The notes: a model not told the origin generated them from the letters alone. 9,717 bases of DNA from CAYPUT01 sp046541715 (GCA_046541715.1 JBKHCS010000113.1:1-9717), one strand, 5' to 3'. Positions 1-5,784 are shown, counted from the stretch's first letter. Made by a program: numbers and translations.

Positions 1-324
1 GGTCTCGTACGGGTTACCCTCTACGACTCCGCCTCCGGATTTCCGAACGACCTGAGCAAAGCTCTCGACGCCAAAGCTGTCGAAATAGACGGAAGAAGCG
101 CCCGGGTTGTCTTCTCGCGGTATCCCCACGGCACCTACGCCGTCGGGCTCTTCCACGACGAGAACCGAAACGGCGTCATGGACACGAACCTGATAGGCGT
201 GCCTCGGGAAGGCCACGGTGCCTCCCAAGATGCCCGGGGCCGCCTCGGGCCCCCGCGTTTTCAGGACGCAGCCTTCGAGCACGACGGCCGCGAAACGGTC
301 GTCCGGGTCGAGATGGAGTACTAG
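1..324 (+). CDS. DUF2141 family protein, 3' end (N-terminus outside window)
   Basis: The frame is open from base 1 to a TAG at 322-324 and gives the last 107 residues of a protein. The recognisable part is the DUF2141 core: a Y-A-V-G-L-F-H-D-E-N-R-N-G-V-M-D-T segment (about residues 46-61 of the fragment), then a G-V-P-R-E-G-H-G-A-S segment and a G-R-L-G-P-P-R-F segment, which are typical of this family. Members are usually small secreted or periplasmic proteins of about 140-170 residues with an N-terminal signal peptide and a beta-sandwich-like fold. Their function is not established. Only the N-terminal third, including any signal peptide, is missing. A 51-base gap separates it from the next gene, so it may be a separate unit from the antiporter operon. 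Family assignment is by motif recognition. Confidence 0.8.
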   Translation, partial: GLVRVTLYDSASGFPNDLSKALDAKAVEIDGRSARVVFSRYPHGTYAVGLFHDENRNGVMDTNLIGVPREGHGASQDARGRLGPPRFQDAAFEHDGRETVVRVEMEY

Positions 325-375
325 ACCAAGCCTGCCGTTTGAAACACCGCGAAGAATCCGGATATACTTCCGCCG

Positions 376-732
376 TTGAAACTATTGGTATTTGTCCTGA
401 ACCAGGAAGAGCTCCTCGAGCGGGTTATGGAAGCCTACGCCGAAGCCGGCGTCGAGGGCGCGACTATTCTCGATTCCGAAGGGATGGGGCGGTTCTTGAC
501 GTACGAGGTGCCCCTCTTCGCGGACTTCAAGTCCTTCATGAAAGGGAACAAGCCGTACAACAAGACCATTATCTCCGTCCTCCGGGACGAATCGGCTCTA
601 ACACGACTGCAACCGTTGCTCGATGAGATTACCGGGGGCCTCGACAATCCGGGGACCGGTATCCTTTTTACGGTGCCGATCGATTTTGCCCGGGGGCTTG
701 TAGACCAAACAGACGAGGAGTTAACGAAGTGA
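376..732 (+). CDS. Divergent PII-like (GlnB/CutA fold) signalling protein
   Basis: A 118-residue protein that looks like a distant member of the PII superfamily. It opens with a short beta strand (MKLLVFVLNQEE), then a helix (residues 11-24), a second strand near G25-S34 and a loop. Near the end is a G-T-G-I-L-F-T-V-P-I-D segment (93-103), resembling the GDGKIFV strand of GlnB. The loop where GlnB has its T-loop (about 37-62) is unlike GlnB and has no obvious equivalent of the uridylylated Tyr51. Binding of ATP/ADP and 2-oxoglutarate therefore cannot be assumed. The start is a TTG at 376. An in-frame TGA at 340-342 excludes a long extension, no ATG lies between, and no good Shine-Dalgarno is seen. 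The stop overlaps the EIIA gene by 4 bases, so it is the first gene of the antiporter operon. A trimeric regulator of the antiporter is my inference. Confidence 0.68.
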   Translation: MKLLVFVLNQEELLERVMEAYAEAGVEGATILDSEGMGRFLTYEVPLFADFKSFMKGNKPYNKTIISVLRDESALTRLQPLLDEITGGLDNPGTGILFTVPIDFARGLVDQTDEELTK

Positions 733-1199
733 GTGGGGACCTGTCGGCGATCTTGGACCGTGGCTGCGTATTTCTCGATCTGACGGCACGGAAGAGGCGC
801 CAAGCAATCGAAGAGCTTGCCGAACGCGCCGCCGCCTGTGCCGGAATTCCGGACGCGAAGTCTTTGGGTAGGGAGCTCTGGAAGCGGGAGAAGCTTTCGA
901 CGACTGCGGTCGGCCATGGAGTGGCGATTCCTCACCGGCTCACCAATCTTGTGGATGAGACGGTTATGATCGTCGCCCGAGCGGACCATGGAGTTCCCTT
1001 CGAAGCAGTCGACAACGAGCCGGTAAGGTTGCTGGTTGTCCTTTTGGGGCCCGAAGGGGCGCACGGACGCCATCTGAAACTGTTGAGCCGCCTGGCCCGG
1101 CTCCTATCCTCGAGCGAGTTCCGGGAGGAGCTCCTGCAGGCCCCATCACCCGAGGCCGTTCTCGAGGCCTTTCGGAGGCGAGAGGAAGTTGCGGGGTGA
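729..1199 (+). CDS. PTS EIIA domain protein (fructose/mannitol/nitrogen type)
   Basis: A stand-alone 156-residue EIIA type-2 domain (PF00359 family), a cytoplasmic phosphocarrier usually phosphorylated by HPr or NPr. The diagnostic segment is T-T-A-V-G-H-G-V-A-I-P-H (58-69). By family knowledge the last histidine, H69, is the phospho-acceptor and H63 is a second conserved histidine. The rest follows the family pattern: N-terminal helices, a P-V-R-L-L-V-V-L-L-G strand near 97-106, then the K-L-L-S-R-L-A-R-L-L helix near 117-126. No EIIB or EIIC is attached or adjacent, so sugar transport is unlikely and a regulatory PtsN-like role is more plausible. EIIA-Ntr is known to act on K+ transport systems in proteobacteria. 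The start is GTG 729, inside the previous stop (GTGA), with GAGGAG at about 716-721 as ribosome binding site. The gene ends in a GTGA overlap with the next. Confidence 0.85.
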   Translation: MSGDLSAILDRGCVFLDLTARKRRQAIEELAERAAACAGIPDAKSLGRELWKREKLSTTAVGHGVAIPHRLTNLVDETVMIVARADHGVPFEAVDNEPVRLLVVLLGPEGAHGRHLKLLSRLARLLSSSEFREELLQAPSPEAVLEAFRRREEVAG

Positions 1200-1723
1200 C
1201 CGAACGGCGGAGTTGGGTTAGGTTCTGGTGGGACCTCGTTCGGATTGCCGTTACGGCCGTGACCCTTTTTGTCGGCTGGCTCCTCTTTACCTGGAGTACG
1301 GATCCGGAGTCCCTGGCGCTTGGGGTAATCTTTTCGCTGATTATCGCCTCGGGCACCTTCCACTTGTACATCGACGAAACCGAGGCCGCATGGCGGGCCG
1401 TTCTGCCGCGGATTCACTGGCTCGCCGTCTATCTCGTAGTCCTGGTCTTTAGCATGTACGTAGCGAGCTTCCGGGTTCTTTGGCAGATTATCCGCGGACG
1501 TATCAACCCAGGAGTAGTGCATTTCCGAACCCGGTTGCGGAGCGACATCGCGAGGGCGGCGCTTTCGACGGGAATCACCTTGACCCCCGGGACGATCACC
1601 ATCGAATTGGACGAAGACCACCTGGTAGTCCACTGGCTCGACGCGACGACCAGGCACTCCCGGTACGCCGGTGAATTGATCAAGGGCATCTACGAGAGGC
1701 TACTTAGACGCATATGGGTGTGA
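1196..1723 (+). CDS. mnhE: Na+/H+ antiporter subunit E (MrpE/MnhE; MbhA-like)
   Basis: A 175-residue membrane protein of the MrpE family (PF01899). The N-terminal part has two or three hydrophobic segments (about 13-32, 40-57 and 73-92). It is followed by a cytoplasmic domain with the family hallmark I-T-L-T-P-G-T-I-T-I-E-L (127-138) and a V-H-W-L-D strand. MrpE is a small subunit of the multi-subunit Mrp/Mnh cation/proton antiporter. It is needed for assembly or full activity rather than forming the ion path itself. The GTG start at 1196 sits in a GTGA overlap with the EIIA gene. The 3' end overlaps the F subunit by 10 bases. It is the first structural subunit in this operon, as MbhA is in archaeal membrane-bound hydrogenase clusters. 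Confidence 0.9.
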   Translation: MTERRSWVRFWWDLVRIAVTAVTLFVGWLLFTWSTDPESLALGVIFSLIIASGTFHLYIDETEAAWRAVLPRIHWLAVYLVVLVFSMYVASFRVLWQIIRGRINPGVVHFRTRLRSDIARAALSTGITLTPGTITIELDEDHLVVHWLDATTRHSRYAGELIKGIYERLLRRIWV

Positions 1724-1977
1724 TGCTTCAGCTTATGATCTATTTCTTCGTGGCGTCCACCGTCATCAGTCTGGTGCGGGGTGTCGTGGGACCCACGGTG
1801 GCCGATCGCCTTGTCTCGCTTAACGTCGTCGCGGCGCAGGTACTGGCGCTTCTGGTGCTGATCGCGGTCAACGACAACCGCCCGGCCTACCTGGACGTCG
1901 CCCTCGTCTACGACATTTTCGGATTCGTCGGTCTCTTGGCGATTACCCGTTACCTGGGCTCCGGGGAGGCAATGTGA
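1714..1977 (+). CDS. mnhF: Na+/H+ antiporter subunit F (MrpF/MnhF; MbhB-like)
   Basis: An 87-residue protein with three hydrophobic segments (about 5-24, 36-52 and 60-80), the usual size and layout of MrpF (PF04066). The signature G-P-T-V-A-D-R-L-V-S-L-N (26-37) is clear. Its aspartate, D31, is the conserved acidic residue of the family. In Mrp complexes the F subunit packs with E, G and the C-terminal part of A. The ATG at 1714 lies inside the end of the E gene (10-base overlap). A second in-frame ATG at 1723 is possible but would shorten the first helix by three residues. The stop TGA at 1975-1977 overlaps the start of the G gene. Confidence 0.92.
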   Translation: MGVMLQLMIYFFVASTVISLVRGVVGPTVADRLVSLNVVAAQVLALLVLIAVNDNRPAYLDVALVYDIFGFVGLLAITRYLGSGEAM

Positions 1978-2315
1978 TGGAGTGGGTGGCTCTCGTCTTC
2001 TTCGGACTGGCCTTTGTCTTCGGCATGATGGGGAATCTCGGACTGCTGATCATGCCCGACGTCTACACCCGGCTCCAGGTTTCGTCTACGTGCAGCACCA
2101 CCTCGGTACTCTCGGCGATTATCGCCGTCATGTTTCTCTCGGGCTTGTCTCCCACGACCGGCCGGCTGTTGGTTATCGCACTCTTCTTCTTTGTGTCCAG
2201 TCCCGTTTCGGCGCACATCATAGCAAAGTACGCCTGGTACTCCGGGGTTGTTCCCTGGCGGAGAAGCTACGAGGTGCGCAAGAGGCTGATTCAAGGAAAC
2301 CAGGAGGATGCATGA
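1977..2315 (+). CDS. mnhG: Na+/H+ antiporter subunit G (MrpG/MnhG; MbhC-like)
   Basis: A 112-residue, three-helix membrane subunit of the MrpG family (PF03334). Diagnostic residues are G-N-L-G-L-L-I-M-P-D-V-Y-T-R-L-Q, corresponding to the family L-G-L-L-R-x-P-D-x-Y-x-R-L-H motif. After the motif the helix reads S-S-T-C-S-T-T-S-V, where many MrpG proteins have an Ala/Thr-Lys-rich stretch. I favour ATG 1977, because GGAGG at 1965-1969 is 7 bases upstream. GTG at 1974 would give one more residue and the 4-base GTGA overlap seen elsewhere in this operon. The C-terminus (R-R-S-Y-E-V-R-K-R) is basic and probably cytoplasmic. The gene ends in an ATGA overlap with the next. Confidence 0.91.
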   Translation: MEWVALVFFGLAFVFGMMGNLGLLIMPDVYTRLQVSSTCSTTSVLSAIIAVMFLSGLSPTTGRLLVIALFFFVSSPVSAHIIAKYAWYSGVVPWRRSYEVRKRLIQGNQEDA

Positions 2316-2545
2316 TAGAGGCAATGCTCGGAGTTATCGTATTCGTAGCCGTTCTTTCACTCTACGTTAGAGATTTGATCACCGCGGTCATCCTCTCCTC
2401 CGTGGTAAGCCTCTTGAGCAGCCTCGTCTTTATCCTGCTCAAGGCACCGGACGTAGCCTTGACCGAGGCCGCCGTCGGAGCCGGCGTGAGCGCTCTGGTC
2501 TTTGTCTGGGTCATCCACCGTACCGAGCGATACGACCGAACATGA
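2312..2545 (+). CDS. MbhD-like subunit (DUF4040; corresponds to part of MrpA C-terminus)
   Basis: A 77-residue hydrophobic protein with about three helices (4-19, 22-43 and 51-69). The key segment is L-L-K-A-P-D-V-A-L-T-E-A-A-V-G-A-G (42-58), the hallmark of MbhD/DUF4040 (PF13244). It contains a conserved Lys44 and Glu52 that in Mrp/Mbh structures lie on or near the hydrophilic ion path. In classical Mrp operons this domain is part of the large MrpA protein; here it is a free polypeptide, as in archaeal Mbh. I chose ATG 2312 because AGGAGG at 2302-2307 is just upstream and it forms the ATGA overlap with the G subunit stop. Longer readings of this frame back to about 1982 are out-of-frame shadows of subunit G. 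Confidence 0.88.
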   Translation: MIEAMLGVIVFVAVLSLYVRDLITAVILSSVVSLLSSLVFILLKAPDVALTEAAVGAGVSALVFVWVIHRTERYDRT

Positions 2546-2802
2546 AATTTCTCCGGCATCTAACCACCACCGTCATAGCCGTCGGTGTCGCGCTGTTTCT
2601 CTTTCTAACGCTTACCGCTCCACCGGCCCCGGAGCTTCCGATCCGGGACTTGGTGGTCTCTTCGGCCCTAGAGGACACCGGAGCTCAGAACCTGGTAAGC
2701 GCGATCTACCTGGGGTACCGCGCCTTCGACACCCTCGGGGAGACCATCGTTCTTCTCTTGGCCGTCGCCGGCGTGGCGTTTCTGATTCGGGAGCCGTCGT
2801 GA
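2542..2802 (+). CDS. MbhE-like subunit (corresponds to the last part of MrpA)
   Basis: An 86-residue membrane protein with an N-terminal helix (about 8-25), a polar middle and a C-terminal helix (66-82). The segment N-L-V-S-A-I-Y-L-G-Y-R-A-F-D-T-L-G-E (50-67) is the hallmark of MbhE and of the extreme C-terminal domain of MrpA. It is separate from the preceding MbhD-like gene (ATGA overlap at 2542-2545), so the MrpA C-terminal region is encoded here as two genes. No strong ribosome binding site precedes ATG 2542, and translational coupling to the upstream gene is likely. The end forms a GTGA overlap with the B subunit. The role is structural, joining the small-subunit module to the ion-translocating D subunit, by analogy with known complexes. 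Confidence 0.87.
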   Translation: MKFLRHLTTTVIAVGVALFLFLTLTAPPAPELPIRDLVVSSALEDTGAQNLVSAIYLGYRAFDTLGETIVLLLAVAGVAFLIREPS

Positions 2803-3242
2803 GAAAGCGGCAGACCGAGCTATTGAGCGTCGTGGCGCGAAAGCTCGCGCCGTTTATCTTTCTATTCGGTGTCTATCTGGTTACTTTCGGCCACATTTCC
2901 CCCGGGGGTGGCTTCCAGGGCGGCGTGGTTGTCGCGTCGGGGCTGATTCTCCTGGTTCTCTCGGAGCGACAGCGAGGGAGCGACATCGGTAGCGGGCGAA
3001 TGCACCTCGGTCAGAAGCTTCTGACCGCCGGCGAAAGTGCCGGTTTCGCGCTGCTACTCCTTATCGGCTCCGCCGGAATCGTCCTCGGCGGCTTCTTTCT
3101 CGCGAACCCTGCGCCGGAGGTCCGTTTTCTCGGATCGGAACGGGTCGCATTCGTCTTTGCCCTGAACGTAATCATCGGAATCAAAGTGTCGGCGGGAATC
3201 GGGCTCATCGCCGTGGTGCTCTTTCGGGAGGAGGAGTCGTGA
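2799..3242 (+). CDS. mnhB: Na+/H+ antiporter subunit B (MrpB/MnhB; MbhF-like)
   Basis: A 147-residue protein with four hydrophobic segments (about 17-31, 41-54, 82-100 and 117-141), the standard layout of MnhB (PF04039). The signature G-H-I-S-P-G-G-G-F-Q-G-G-V (31-43) is intact. I chose the GTG at 2799: it forms the GTGA overlap with the previous stop, GGGAG at 2789-2793 lies 5 bases upstream, and it gives the typical family length. The frame stays open upstream to about 2502, but that extension overlaps the MbhE-like gene and reads as low-complexity shadow sequence. The B subunit is a small membrane component of the Mrp complex. The gene ends with a purine-rich stretch that also serves as ribosome binding site for subunit C. 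Confidence 0.92.
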   Translation: MRKRQTELLSVVARKLAPFIFLFGVYLVTFGHISPGGGFQGGVVVASGLILLVLSERQRGSDIGSGRMHLGQKLLTAGESAGFALLLLIGSAGIVLGGFFLANPAPEVRFLGSERVAFVFALNVIIGIKVSAGIGLIAVVLFREEES

Positions 3243-3583
3243 GTTGGTACTTAACCGGCGCCTTGCTTCTTGTCGGTATTCTCGGGCTTCTTCATAAATC
3301 CCATCTGATCAAGAAGGTCTTCGCCCTCTCCTACATGAATAGCGCGATCGTCATTCTCTTCGTTCTCTACGCGGCCGAGAGTGGCGACGATGCCCCGATT
3401 CTCTCCGGCTTGACCGGTACACCGGTCGATCCCCTTCCTCACGCGCTTATGCTGACCGCCATCGTCGTGGGTATCTGTATCGTCGCCTTCGCCCTCGCCC
3501 TGGTCTATCGACTCTACAAGCGGTACGGAACCATGGACATCCGGAAGATCGAGGCCGAGGCGTTCCGGGAGACGGCAGAATGA
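3239..3583 (+). CDS. mnhC: Na+/H+ antiporter subunit C (MrpC/MnhC; NuoK-like, MbhG-like)
   Basis: A 114-residue, three-helix protein homologous to NuoK of complex I. Helices lie at about 3-18, 26-47 and 68-92. The family segment V-D-P-L-P-H-A-L-M-L-T-A-I-V-V-G (62-77) is clear. The GTG start at 3239 overlaps the B stop by 4 bases and follows GGAGGAG at about 3230-3236. The end overlaps the D gene by ATGA at 3580-3583. In Mrp complexes the C subunit contacts D directly and contributes a lateral part of the ion path. The C-terminal tail is charged and likely cytoplasmic. Confidence 0.92.
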   Translation: MSWYLTGALLLVGILGLLHKSHLIKKVFALSYMNSAIVILFVLYAAESGDDAPILSGLTGTPVDPLPHALMLTAIVVGICIVAFALALVYRLYKRYGTMDIRKIEAEAFRETAE

Positions 3584-5196
3584 GTCAGTATTCGATACTT
3601 CTGATTCTTATCCCCTGGATGGCCGCGTTACCGGCTTTGCTCGGAAAGGTGCTCGGGAGGCGGTTTCCCTTCGCCGGCCTATCGATAGTAGTGTTTAGCG
3701 CCTCGTCGATACCCCTCTATCGGCTTACCCGTCTCCTATCCGTCCGGGGAACCGAAGAGCTTCTCTATTCCCTCGGCGGGTGGGCTACCCCCCTGGGAAT
3801 CTCTCTCGGTGTCGACCGCCTGGCCCTCACCATATCCGGAATCGTCGTGGTTATCGTCCTCGCCGTATCGGTGTTCTCCCTCGGGCGGAAGCATTTTGAA
3901 AGTCTCTACTTCGCGGAAATCATGATCCTCGCCGGGGGGCTTCAAGGGGTGCTGTTGGTCCGGGACCTCTTTACCCTCTTCGTATGTTTCGAGATCGCCG
4001 CGTTGTCGATCTACCTCCTTATCGCCTACGAGCGGGAAGCCACCGCCTTAGTCGCCAGCTTCAAGTACTTGATCTTGAGCTCCGTCGGAATCCTCATGTT
4101 TCTCCTCGGGGTCTTCGTCATCTACCGAGAGACCGGAACCCTCTCGATGGTAGAACCCCTGGTCGTAGCGCCGGAGGCGGATGACGCCCTACACCTCGCG
4201 GTCTCCGCCTTGGTCGTCGGGATCGGAGTCAGGACGGCCTTTATTCCCTTCCACACCTGGCTGCCGGAGGCACACGCCTACGCTCCGCATCCCATATCCG
4301 CGTTGCTCTCGGGCGTCGTCATCAAGGTCTCCTTCTTCGCCATGGTGCGGGTCTTGGATACCTTCGTCGCCGAATACCTCTACGAGCCCCTCCTCTGGAT
4401 AGGCGGCATTACCGCTATAGCGGCGGTGTTCAGGGCACTGGCGCAACGGGATGTGAAGAAACTTCTCGCTTATCATTCGATTTCTCAAATGGGGTACGTT
4501 CTGGCGGCTTTCGGTGCCGCCTCGGTAATCGGACGGGAGGCGGCGATCCACCACGCCGTAAACCACGCCTTCTTTAAGAGTCTGCTCTTTTTGACGGTGG
4601 GCTACGCCGTCTCCGTGACCGGCCTAAGGGACGTCTACAAGATGCCGAAGCTCGGCCGGCGGGAGCCGCTAATGGCGCTCGGCTTCTGGCTTGGAGCGTT
4701 CGCAATCGCCGGTGTTCCGCCGATGAACGGCTTCTTCAGCAAGGCGGACGTAAGCGCCGCGGTTAGCGGCTCGCCGGTCTATCCACTGATATGGGTGACG
4801 GGAGTCGTTACCGCGGCGTCGTTCATCAAGCTCGGGAGAATATACTCCTTCTTCGGCCGCCCGGGAGACCAGCTGCCGGCTCCTGCGCCCCCGGGAGAGG
4901 TGACTGCTCGGTGGGCCGAACGTGCGGCAAGCCGCCTTGCCGAGGTAATCCCTGTTCTTATTCTCGGTGCGTTCTGCCTCGCCGGGGGCCTCTTGCTACC
5001 CCTCCCGTCGGCCGCGAAGCTCGTCTCGACGGGGGTTACCCTGGCCCTGGGAATAGTGCTCTTTCTTTTGATTTCCCGGCATCGCGTCGCCCTTCTTCTT
5101 TCTCCCCTCCGGCAATGGAACCCGAGCCTCTACACGGTCTTGAGCTTCTTCTTTTTCGGCCTCTTTCTTTTTGCAACCCTCGGTTATCTTCGTTAG
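3580..5196 (+). CDS. mnhD: Na+/H+ antiporter subunit D (MrpD/MnhD; MbhH-like, NuoL/M/N family)
   Basis: A 538-residue polytopic protein with about 14 transmembrane helices, the only large ion-translocating subunit in the operon. Visible family landmarks are Glu138 in the T-L-F-V-C-F-E-I-A segment (TM5 glutamate), the P-F-H-T-W-L-P-E-A-H loop (223-232), Lys249 in G-V-V-I-K-V-S-F-F (TM8), the D-V-K-K-L-L-A-Y-H-S-I-S-Q segment (291-303) and H-A-V-N-H-A-F-F-K-S (325-334). At the usual TM7 lysine position, just before the P-F-H-T-W loop, the residue is Arg218 (codon AGG at 4231-4233). The C-terminal region (about 425-538) has a proline-rich loop and further helices. The ATG at 3580 overlaps the C stop. 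It is the last gene of the operon. The family includes hydrogenase and complex I subunits, but no hydrogenase genes are near, so cation/H+ antiport is the best reading. Confidence 0.92.
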   Translation: MSQYSILLILIPWMAALPALLGKVLGRRFPFAGLSIVVFSASSIPLYRLTRLLSVRGTEELLYSLGGWATPLGISLGVDRLALTISGIVVVIVLAVSVFSLGRKHFESLYFAEIMILAGGLQGVLLVRDLFTLFVCFEIAALSIYLLIAYEREATALVASFKYLILSSVGILMFLLGVFVIYRETGTLSMVEPLVVAPEADDALHLAVSALVVGIGVRTAFIPFHTWLPEAHAYAPHPISALLSGVVIKVSFFAMVRVLDTFVAEYLYEPLLWIGGITAIAAVFRALAQRDVKKLLAYHSISQMGYVLAAFGAASVIGREAAIHHAVNHAFFKSLLFLTVGYAVSVTGLRDVYKMPKLGRREPLMALGFWLGAFAIAGVPPMNGFFSKADVSAAVSGSPVYPLIWVTGVVTAASFIKLGRIYSFFGRPGDQLPAPAPPGEVTARWAERAASRLAEVIPVLILGAFCLAGGLLLPLPSAAKLVSTGVTLALGIVLFLLISRHRVALLLSPLRQWNPSLYTVLSFFFFGLFLFATLGYLR

Positions 5197-5203
5197 AGAG
5201 AAC

Positions 5204-5236
5204 GGGCCGGTGCCCACCTGGGGCCGTTGCCCACCT
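5204..5236 (+). repeat. Tandem 17-base-period repeat of two short hairpins between convergent genes
   Basis: GGGCCGGTGCCCACCT at 5204-5219 and GGGCCGTTGCCCACCT at 5221-5236 are two copies that differ at one base. Each has a 4-bp stem GGGC/GCCC with a 4-base loop. They fill the 44-base gap between the stops of the D subunit gene (+) and the YHS gene (-). They could act as a weak bidirectional transcription end, but there is no U-run, so a classical intrinsic terminator is not shown. Confidence 0.5.
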
Positions 5237-5240
5237 TAGG

Positions 5241-5678
5241 TCACGGAAGCTGCCGTCGAACCTCCGGCCAATGCCTGTCCGCAGCCTCGATGTTATGGTT
5301 TAGCCGGAGCTCAAACCGCCGTTGGACGAACACGCTGAGGTTTAGATAGAGGCGTCCGTCGACGATACTCCAGGCGTTCGGGTCGATATCGGCGGATCCT
5401 CCCCGGGAGACGGCGAATGCACAATAACCGCCGTACTGCGGTGCGTAGCGCTCCGGCTCGGCTTCGAAGAGGCGGCGGTTCTCCTCCGAAGCGAAGCGCC
5501 ACTCTGCTCCCTGCCAGGTGTAACGAAAGCTCTCCGAGCCGGGAGTCGGGCGTCCCTCGGTAAAGTATGCAACCGGGTCGTAGCCGTGGATAGCCACCCC
5601 ATTACCGTCTGCGTTTACCTGCCCCTCGGCGTACGACGGTAGGGCCAAGGCCACCAGCGCCGCTAATAGGTACTTCAT
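5241..5678 (-). CDS. Exported YHS-domain protein
   Basis: A 145-residue protein. It begins with a probable signal peptide (MK, then a hydrophobic run L4-L14, and a likely cleavage site around S15-A17 to G19). A YHS-type domain follows: the V-A-I-H-G-Y-D-P-V-A-Y-F segment (28-39), the R-F-A-S-E-E-N-R-R-L-F-E helix (61-72) and Q-Y-G-G-Y-C-A-F (81-88). Cys86 is encoded by TGT. In some members of this family the equivalent position is annotated as selenocysteine. The YHS domain is linked to metal binding, but the exact job of this periplasmic or exported form is unknown. ATG 5678 was chosen over an upstream start at 5717 because AGGAGG lies 5 bases before it and it begins directly with the signal peptide. 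It is a monocistronic gene that faces the antiporter operon tail to tail. Confidence 0.85.
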   Translation of the reverse strand: MKYLLAALVALALPSYAEGQVNADGNGVAIHGYDPVAYFTEGRPTPGSESFRYTWQGAEWRFASEENRRLFEAEPERYAPQYGGYCAFAVSRGGSADIDPNAWSIVDGRLYLNLSVFVQRRFELRLNHNIEAADRHWPEVRRQLP

Positions 5679-5683
5679 TCGTT

Positions 5684-5689
5684 CCTCCT
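5684..5689 (-). promoter_or_regulatory. Ribosome binding site of the YHS gene
   Basis: A perfect AGGAGG on the minus strand, 5 bases before the ATG at 5678. It decides this start over the longer reading from 5717. Confidence 0.8.
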
Positions 5690-5704
5690 GGAGATACCTT
5701 AGTG

Positions 5705-5733
5705 CGCTACTACGCAATTATCCAGGCGTAGCG
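5705..5733 (-). promoter_or_regulatory. Candidate YHS promoter -10 with overlapping inverted repeat
   Basis: On the minus strand GATAAT (5722-5717) matches the sigma-70 -10 box at 5 of 6 bases and would start RNA about 30 bases before the YHS ATG. No convincing -35 was found. The box lies in the 10-base loop of an inverted repeat TACGC (5711-5715)/GCGTA (5726-5730). An alternative pairing is CGCTAC (5705-5710)/GTAGCG (5728-5733). Such a dyad over a -10 could be an operator, but this is by eye only. Confidence 0.35.
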
Positions 5734-5746
5734 TTGTAACAGGACT

Positions 5747-5777
5747 ATGACATTCGAGGGCTTTTCCGGCCTATAAT
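5747..5777 (+). promoter_or_regulatory. Promoter of the SMP-30-like gene, probably giving a leaderless mRNA
   Basis: A perfect TATAAT at 5772-5777 is preceded by ATGACA at 5747-5752 (5 of 6 match to TTGACA), with a long 19-base spacer. The expected transcription start is 5784 or 5785, exactly at the ATG at 5785, where no Shine-Dalgarno exists. Confidence 0.6.
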
Positions 5778-5784
5778 GCGACCT

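Noticed and set aside
435..1073. 212-codon open frame on the minus strand opposite the PII-like and EIIA genes
   Set aside because: It is antisense to two clear genes, Arg/Ser/Pro-rich without a recognisable family, and is typical shadow coding in GC-rich DNA.
2502..2798. Upstream extension of the B subunit frame
   Set aside because: It overlaps the MbhD-like and MbhE-like genes, reads as Ser/Arg/Gly-rich shadow sequence, and the GTG at 2799 with GTGA overlap gives the family length.
3580..5196. Reading the D subunit as a complex I or hydrogenase subunit
   Set aside because: No quinone-binding, FeS or NiFe subunit genes lie in the window and the neighbours are Mrp-specific E, F, G and B subunits, so antiport is the simpler reading.
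5679..5717. 13-residue N-terminal extension of the YHS protein
   Set aside because: It would place charged residues before the signal peptide and run through the AGGAGG that serves ATG 5678.
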